A DNA stretch of 64,000 bases, taken from positions 248,001-312,000 of the forward strand of contig NZ_CP015882.1 in NCBI RefSeq assembly GCF_000697965.2, read 5' to 3'. The translations under genes and the position numbers were made by a program. The DNA comes from Ensifer adhaerens. Lineage in GTDB: Bacteria > Pseudomonadota > Alphaproteobacteria > Rhizobiales > Rhizobiaceae. The first letter of the stretch is position 1; each line of letters opens with the position of its first letter. Below, one piece after another: positions 59,034 through 64,000 of the stretch. Below the pieces are notes generated by a model. That model searched no databases and was not told where the DNA came from. It worked only from the letters and a program-made list of their open reading frames with translations.

Positions 59034-59822
59034 ATGAATCTGAACCTGAAAGACAAGGTCGTCATCGTCACCGGCGCAAGCTCCGGCATCGGGCTGGAAA
59101 CGGCCAAGGCGCTTCTTGCCGAAGGCGCCCGCGTGCTGGGGGTCAGCCGTGACATGGCGCCGGTGAGAGACCTAGCCGCACATGCCCGCTGGCGGACATA
59201 CGAGGTCGATCTTGGGGAGAAAGGCGCAGGGGAAGCTGCTGCGGACACGGCGCTCAAAGCCTTCGGCCGCATCGACGTGCTCTTCAATAATGCTGGCATC
59301 TGTCCAACGCGCGGCGGTTTTCTCGACGTTTCGGACGAGGATTGGGCGCAGACGCTCAATGTCAATCTCATGGGCTATGTCCGTATGGCGCGAGCTGTAA
59401 TTCCCACCATGCTCGCGCAGAAGAGGGGTGTGCTTATCCATTGTGGTTCGGAGGCCGGGCGCATGCCGCATCCGCTGTTGCCAGACTACAGCACCTCCAA
59501 AGCGGCAATCGCGCTTCTGTCCAAAGCGCTTGCACGTGAGTTCACGTCCAAGGGCATTCGCTCGAATGTGGTTGCGCCCGCCCACATACGAACTGAGCTG
59601 TGGGACCGTCCGGGCGGGTTCCTTCACGCGCTTGCGGAGCGCTACGGTACCACGATCGACGGCGCGGTGGACGCGTTCCTTGCTGAATCAAGACTGCCCG
59701 CGGGGCGGCTTGGCACCGCCCGGGACGTGGCCATGGCGGTTCTTTACCTGGCCTCGGACCTCTCCGAGTTCATTAGTGGCGACGTGATCAATATCGATGG
59801 TGGGGTCATACCCACCACGTGA
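59034..59822 (+). CDS. SDR-family oxidoreductase (262 aa), third of cluster 2
   Basis: A classical SDR. The cofactor motif is VIVTGASSGIGLETAKAL, then FNNAGICPTRGGF, with the catalytic Ser in HCGSEAGRMP and Tyr-Lys in DYSTSKAAIALL. The end is SGDVINIDGGVIP. The Arg after strand 2 (GVSRDMAPV) favours NADP. The ATG at 59034 has GGAGGAG upstream; the earlier GTG at 59016 would place the ribosome site inside the gene. It lies about 100 bases after the permease gene and 13 before the cupin gene. The substrate is unknown. Confidence 0.9.
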   Translation: MNLNLKDKVVIVTGASSGIGLETAKALLAEGARVLGVSRDMAPVRDLAAHARWRTYEVDLGEKGAGEAAADTALKAFGRIDVLFNNAGICPTRGGFLDVSDEDWAQTLNVNLMGYVRMARAVIPTMLAQKRGVLIHCGSEAGRMPHPLLPDYSTSKAAIALLSKALAREFTSKGIRSNVVAPAHIRTELWDRPGGFLHALAERYGTTIDGAVDAFLAESRLPAGRLGTARDVAMAVLYLASDLSEFISGDVINIDGGVIPTT

Positions 59823-59835
59823 CGGAGAAACCGGG

Positions 59836-60267
59836 ATGATACCGATGATTGAGAGCAGCGTTGGAATGTCGAAGGCTTTTCGCGATGAGATTGCGAATGC
59901 GGACGAGCGGGTCGGACAGGTTCTCGTGTCCGAAACTGACTTCGTGCGTGTCTGGCACATCTGCCTCGCCCCCGGTGAACGTCTCGGTTTCCACCGACAT
60001 CAGCTGGATTACTGCTGGATTGCGCTGACGTCAGGACGGTCCCGCTCCACATATTCAGATGGGAAGGCTGTCGTTACCGACTACAACGCCGGCGACTGCA
60101 AGGTCTTCGCCTTTGCTGCCGACGAGACGATGGTTCACGATCTGACCAACATCGGCGGGACGCATCTCGCTTTCACAACTATAGAATTCAAGGGCGCGCT
60201 CGCGCGAGAGCGCGACAGGGTTGAACCACCAAAAAACGCTGTCCGCGATCTCAATGACTCCATGTGA
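59836..60267 (+). CDS. Cupin-fold protein
   Basis: A 143-residue small beta-barrel protein. The cupin motif 1 is visible as APGERLGFHRHQLDYCWIAL, with HxH metal ligands, and motif 2 as AGDCKVFAFAADETMVHDLTN with the second His. Such one-domain cupins act as sugar isomerases, dioxygenases or ligand sensors. It is the last gene of the second cluster, 13 bases after the SDR gene, and is likely an enzyme of the same pathway. ATG 59845 is a possible alternative start. GGAG and GGG lie upstream. Confidence 0.82.
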   Translation: MIPMIESSVGMSKAFRDEIANADERVGQVLVSETDFVRVWHICLAPGERLGFHRHQLDYCWIALTSGRSRSTYSDGKAVVTDYNAGDCKVFAFAADETMVHDLTNIGGTHLAFTTIEFKGALARERDRVEPPKNAVRDLNDSM

Positions 60268-60341
60268 CGCAAGGCGGACGCTTTGCTATGGAATGTTCCT
60301 TCTGTGCGTCCAAGGTCGCATAATGTATCGACAGGAACGCT

Positions 60342-60665
60342 TTAGCCGCTTGCTCCCTCGCTCAGTATTTCCATGTACGCGCGATAGACGAAGACTCGGC
60401 CACGCCGTCGACCTGTTGCTTCTTCGACGATCCCAAGTTTCTGGAGTTGGTCTAGAGCTGCGTTGACGGTGGGCATGGTTAGTCCGCTCCGTTTCATCGC
60501 CGTGGGGGCGGTCAGATAAGGGCTGGTGCGCATGGCTTCGTGGATCTGGAGGACTGACCCCGTACGCTCAGACTCCCTTACGATGCGTTCGCGGTCGCCG
60601 TCGAACAGTCGTGCAATTTGATTGGCAGTCTCAAAAGCTTGTTCCGCTGTTTCGGCGATTCCATG
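60342..60665 (-). pseudogene. Fic-family protein, C-terminal remnant
   Basis: The minus strand reads AETAEQAFETANQIARLFDG, then SVLQIHEAMRTSPYLTAPT and LTMPTVNAALDQLQKLGIVE with GRRRGRVFVYRAYMEILSEG. This is the helical linker and winged HTH that end long Fic proteins of the DUF4172 type. The catalytic Fic core (HPFxxGNGR) is missing, and a stop or frame change lies above 60665. It is therefore a broken copy, only 1.6 kb from an intact Fic gene of a different type. Confidence 0.7.
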
Positions 60666-61746
60666 TCGGCGGTAATTCGCTTGTTGGAAAGCGGATGGTC
60701 AAGAAGCAGCAGACGCGATGGTCGCTCCACGGCGCTCACATGCTCACGCAGGTCCGGACGACCGCGTTGAACGGCGGACTTCGCGATCGCTTCAGGGCAC
60801 CATTCCGACAGCCAGACCCGAACGTGCCTTCGATATTCAAACCCAAGCCACCCCCTTTGCGCCGCCGGACCCTCGAGAAGTTACCGGTCTCCAAAGGGGC
60901 AATCTCAATTAACTGCCAACTCTTAAATTTAGTGCCAGGCTATCTTGTTGAAACTATTGCTGTCGGAGTCTTGCGGTTAAATGCAAAACGACATGGGCGC
61001 TTTGTAGCCGCTATAGGCATTGATCCCTTCGGTCGCACCAAGGTCGCCGGAGCGGATCTGCGGCATCTTCGGCAGTAGATCGGTGATTATCTTGGCCACG
61101 CTGCTCTTACCCATCCTTGCAAGCGGTCTGGCGATCCGTTCCTCGGCGACGTAGTGAGCGGGCAGGGCTTTTGCTGTCATTTGGACGGCGCAACATCGGC
61201 CCCGTGCGCAGTCATGACCCGGAGGTAGTCTTTTCCAAGAGCCCCGTCGTTGTAGTCGCACCAGTCTTGATATTGGACCATACTGACCATCCCTGCGCGA
61301 AGAGTTCGCGACGCGTTCTAAGAAGGTGGCGGTTCCGGCGGCTCGAAACTGGTGGTCGAGCATCTGAACCAAACGGTTCCGCACAATCAAGCAGCTCTCA
61401 AAAGTTTGCTGCCGTCAGCAGGCGGAAATGTCGCTTCATCGGAAACGCAACAGGCCCGTTATCAGAAAAACGCGCATGACGTGTAGACCCTCCAATCCCA
61501 TTGCAAGGTCGAGATGCGGTCCGCGAGCCGGCGGTGGAGCTCGTAGCGTAGAAATAATCAGCGGTAAAAGGCGCCATGCAGCTGTTGATGTCGGGTTGGA
61601 AAGCCGGCAAGCGTTCACTGCGACCAGAGAGTCACGTTGAAATTGCGGCCACTGCTCATGGATATATGATCAAGAATGGGAATATTGATTATCTTTATAT
61701 GTTCTATTAAGCTGACCATGATCATTTATTTGTGATAATTTTCTTC

Positions 61747-61760
61747 TTTATGGACATAAA
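61747..61760. promoter_or_regulatory. Palindrome at the start of the mobile mystery pair
   Basis: TTTATG, GA, CATAAA: six-base perfect arms, ending 3 nt before the ATG at 61764. It leaves no room for a normal ribosome binding site. It is likely the operator of the HTH protein encoded immediately downstream. Confidence 0.6.
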
Positions 61761-61763
61761 TAT

Positions 61764-62228
61764 ATGAACAGAAAGCAAGCCGCGCTCGCGCGAAAACAGT
61801 TGGAAAGACGTCTCGCGCCCGTGCGAGAACTCAAAATCATCTCGCCGCCTCGCGGTTGGATGAAGGCCATCCGGGAAGCTCTTGGTATGACCACCCGACA
61901 ACTTGCCCACCGCATGGGAGCGGCTCCGTCTCGCATACCGGCCATCGAGAAGGCCGAGGTTTCCGGAGCGACAACAATCAAGACCCTTCGTGAGGCCGCT
62001 GCGGCAATGAACTGCACGTTCGTCTACGCTTTCGTGCCGATAAAACCGCTCGACGATATCCTTTACGAGCGTGCCGCCGAAAAGGTGGGCGAGGATATGA
62101 CGAGGCTCGACCACACCATGCGGCTGGAGAATCAGGCGCTGCTTAAGTCGGACCTGGAGGCAGAACGTCGGCGGCTCGTGGAATCCCTGCTTACCGACGC
62201 TGCACGGCGCCTTTGGGATGAGGATTGA
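61764..62228 (+). CDS. Mobile mystery protein A (HTH antitoxin-like)
   Basis: A 154-residue protein. A basic N-terminus (RKQAALARKQLERRLAPVRE) precedes an XRE-type HTH at about residues 32-62 (GWMKAIREALGMTTRQLAHR then GAAPSRIPAIEKAE). A C-terminal helical region follows. This order is that of the family named mobile mystery protein A, always paired with a Fic partner. It is presumed to be the antitoxin and repressor of the pair. The gene starts 3 nt after a palindrome and lacks a clear ribosome binding site, so leaderless or regulated translation is possible. The Fic gene starts 5 nt after its stop. Confidence 0.88.
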   Translation: MNRKQAALARKQLERRLAPVRELKIISPPRGWMKAIREALGMTTRQLAHRMGAAPSRIPAIEKAEVSGATTIKTLREAAAAMNCTFVYAFVPIKPLDDILYERAAEKVGEDMTRLDHTMRLENQALLKSDLEAERRRLVESLLTDAARRLWDED

Positions 62229-62233
62229 GATAC

Positions 62234-62827
62234 ATGGCTGAAGATCCTCTATTCGAGCACGACGACGAGGCAAACACCCCTCTACCCCCTGAGGAGCGGG
62301 AGCGGCTCATCCCTTCCTACATCACCTTGCGGCACGAGTTGAATGAGGCCGAGCAAGTCAATATCGGCGAGGGCCTGCGGTGGGCAACGTCGCGAAAAAG
62401 GGACGTGCTCGACCAGGCTTTTCTTTGTGAGCTGCATCGCCGCATGTTTGGGGACGTTTGGGACTGGGCTGGGGACTACAGAACCACGCCTCGCAATATC
62501 GGTATCGATGCCTATCGCATCTCAGTGGCAGTCAGGCAGGTGGTCGACGACGTACGCTACTGGGTCGAACACGAAACTTTTCCGCCCGACGAGATCGCCG
62601 TGCGGTTCAGTCATATGCTCGTGGCCATTCATCCCTTTCCGAACGGGAACGGCAGATTTTCCCGGCTGGCTGGTGATCTGCTGGCACGTCGGCTTGGCCG
62701 GCCGCCCTTTACCTGGGGCAGAGCTGATCTGGTGGATGCGGGCGAGACCCGCGCTCGTTATGTTGCGGCCCTTCGGGCGGCTGATAACCACGACATAGGA
62801 CCGTTGCTGGCGTTCGCCCGCTCTTGA
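62234..62827 (+). CDS. Mobile mystery protein B (Fic-domain toxin-like)
   Basis: A 197-residue Fic protein. The active-site motif is complete: VAIHPFPNGNGRFSRLAGDLLA, with His and the phosphate-binding loop, so AMP or another nucleotide can be transferred to a protein target. Upstream features are LHRRMFGDVWDWAGDYRTT, the Fic flap region. It fits the family mobile mystery protein B, the constant partner of protein A. No inhibitory S/TxxxE(G/N) helix was recognised in it, so inhibition would come from protein A. I use ATG 62234 (GAGG upstream); a TTG at 62225 would overlap the first gene. Confidence 0.88.
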   Translation: MAEDPLFEHDDEANTPLPPEERERLIPSYITLRHELNEAEQVNIGEGLRWATSRKRDVLDQAFLCELHRRMFGDVWDWAGDYRTTPRNIGIDAYRISVAVRQVVDDVRYWVEHETFPPDEIAVRFSHMLVAIHPFPNGNGRFSRLAGDLLARRLGRPPFTWGRADLVDAGETRARYVAALRAADNHDIGPLLAFARS

Positions 62828-62968
62828 GGTTCGAACGGGGAGTTAGCCAGCCGAACTGAACCGAGGAAGACGATATGAAGACATTCACGCAGTCGCAGTG
62901 TCGGGCGAAATGAAAAACTGATCCCCCTGGAGGTGCGGACGAATTCTTGGACTAACAGGAGATAGTTC

Positions 62969-63073
62969 ATGTATTCGTACGAAGACCGCATGAGAGCCGT
63001 GCAGCTCTACATCAAGCTTAGCAGACGCGTGAAGTCCATCGCGGACGCGCTGGGGATACACAAGACGGGCTGA
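62969..63073 (+). pseudogene. IS3-type transposase orfA, N-terminal remnant
   Basis: It reads MYSYEDRMRAVQLYIKLSRR then VKSIADALGIHKTG and stop. This is the start of the HTH domain of IS3-family OrfA proteins (usually Y-S-Y-E-D-R-x-R-A-V-x-L-Y-I-K-L). Only 34 codons remain and the rest of orfA and the orfB integrase are absent. A ribosome-site-like AGGAGAT precedes the ATG. Confidence 0.7.
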
Positions 63074-63616
63074 CAGATCAGAGATCGCGCACCTTGCCCG
63101 GCACGGAAGCGCCTGCCGTGGACAACATCGTGTCCAATACCAAACAACGAGGAAAACCCTCTTCGGCTTTCGTCGAGCCATCGATCAGAAATTTGCCTGA
63201 GGCGGGCGGGAGAACGCATCCCGTCCTACCCGCTTATGCGGCGTGAGCCGTCTGTGATTGCCCTGCCAGATGGAATCGAAACCCCGGAGCGTCAGCTTCG
63301 AGTGCTGCTCAAGCATGTTGTGCCGCATGGCTCGGGCAATAGCGCGCGAAAGCGTTCTGTCATACGTTCGCTCGCCCGGTCCGGCCGGCACGCCGAGCCT
63401 CGAACTGTAGAGCGCGTCGTCAGCTTATGGGCAATGCGCCCGCCTTCATCGAATGCAGCAAGCTGGCATGCCGTCGAGTTGCGTGCGGGGTTATACTGAT
63501 GGATGCCGCCATTGCTCTTGGCACCGCCATGGCGACCGTTGCGCTGTCCGACAGAATGGCGACACCTTCGCCGATTACCTGCATGACTGCATTATGTCCG
63601 ACATTCCGGCCACGAG

Positions 63617-63840
63617 GCGCTGATCATCGAGGACGATCTGGGCAGCGAGTTTCGCTATCGGGGCGGTCCGATTCCACCGCTGAAAGCGCTCGATCAGGCC
63701 CGCCAGGTCATCTATATCGGCGCCTTCAGCATGACGCTGCTGCAATCCCTGCGCGTCGGGTACATGATCATGCCGAGGGCGCTAGCGGAAAGGTGCCGCC
63801 GGCTGATTCAGGTTCGCTATGGGCGTTGCCGCAGTCCACC
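63617..63840 (+). pseudogene. MocR/PdxR-type GntR-aminotransferase remnant
   Basis: It reads ALIIEDDLGSEFRYRGGPIP, PLKALDQARQVIYIGAFS and LRVGYMIMPRALAERCRRLI. This is the PLP-domain core of MocR-family regulators. The residue that should be the PLP-binding Lys (usual T-F-S-K) is Met (AFSM), so even this part could not bind PLP covalently. The N-terminal wHTH is missing. The frame stays open but loses family resemblance after about 63840. Confidence 0.75.
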
Positions 63841-64000
63841 GAACAGATCGTTACCACGATTGAGTCGTCCGACACATCCAATCCGCGTGTCGAGGATCAC
63901 CCCGAAATCGCCATCGAGTCTAGCCGGGGCGCGCGCTTGCGAGGATCGCCTGGGCAAGCGTCTCGGCGGCACGCGAGGGCTTGCTGCGGGGATGGGCGAT

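Larger units (their letters stand above)
60268..61763. other. Mosaic non-coding stretch with remnants
   Basis: About 1.5 kb holds no intact gene. The left part contains the Fic C-terminal remnant described separately. The 60700-61640 part has many short frames, such as a minus-strand block with EERIARPLARMGKSSVAKII, but I cannot place any in a family and they lack starts. The last 120 bases are markedly AT-rich and form the promoter region of the mobile mystery gene pair. Confidence 0.5.
62828..64000. other. Remnant-rich right end of the window
   Basis: Apart from the IS3-type orfA and MocR fragments listed separately, no gene is supported. The minus strand from 64000 to 63920 reads as a short protein tail (AETLAQAILASARPG then stop) that would belong to a gene beyond the window, but 27 codons are too few to name it. 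Confidence 0.4.

Noticed and set aside
60977..61390. A 137-residue minus-strand protein
   Set aside because: Some segments look protein-like, but there is no recognisable family, no ribosome site, and the surrounding sequence is rearranged debris.

Overview
The window looks like an accessory replicon or genomic island of a Rhizobiales alphaproteobacterium (Rhizobium, Sinorhizobium/Ensifer or Agrobacterium type). This is inferred from the GC-rich coding sequence, the many ABC, TRAP and SDR catabolic genes, the split transketolase, the ArsH/ACR3 arsenic operon, and small proteins typical of rhizobia. No rRNA or complete tRNA gene, replication gene or conjugation gene was recognised, so plasmid or chromosome cannot be decided.

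Layout. 1-2.5 kb holds small hypothetical genes and strong intergenic hairpins. 2.5-5.7 kb is a TRAP transporter operon whose dctP and dctQ each carry a single-base frameshift, joined directly to a truncated MauE/DoxX-like gene. 5.7-10.1 kb is a graveyard of remnants (IS30-family transposase, AraC regulator, Tn3-family transposase, gluconolactonase) around one intact DUF4143-type ATPase, which is preceded by four repeats with an exact 22-bp period. 10.2-18.5 kb is an arsenic-resistance island: arsR, arsN2, two unrelated arsenate reductases, ACR3 pump, arsH, a GDCCVxC protein, a TSUP exporter, and a second arsR with an ArsK-like MFS pump divergent from a DUF6428 gene.

18.8-43.4 kb is the core of the window, an apparently single regulated catabolic system. 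It has a sugar-type ABC importer, several dehydrogenases (MDR, zinc ADH, ALDH, GMC, two aldo-keto reductases), a CoA-transferase, enoyl-CoA hydratase, acyl-CoA dehydrogenase, glycerate-kinase-like protein, DUF993 aldolase-like protein, TIM-barrel isomerase, and its own ETF plus ETF:ubiquinone oxidoreductase. Four promoters carry the same inverted repeat, TAACTA-NN-TAGTTA. One lies beside a TetR-family gene in the middle of the cluster, which suggests a one-regulator regulon. The substrate is not evident; the gene set fits uptake of a polyol, sugar or glycoside, oxidation to an acid, CoA activation and beta-oxidation-like steps.

44.7-60.3 kb holds gabD and a second sugar-ABC cluster with a split transketolase, amidohydrolase, NifU-like protein, PRISE-type SDR, two LysR and one TetR regulator, three further SDRs and a cupin protein. 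60.3-64 kb is again mosaic: a Fic C-terminal remnant, an intact mobile mystery protein A/B pair (HTH plus Fic), an IS3-type orfA remnant and a MocR remnant.
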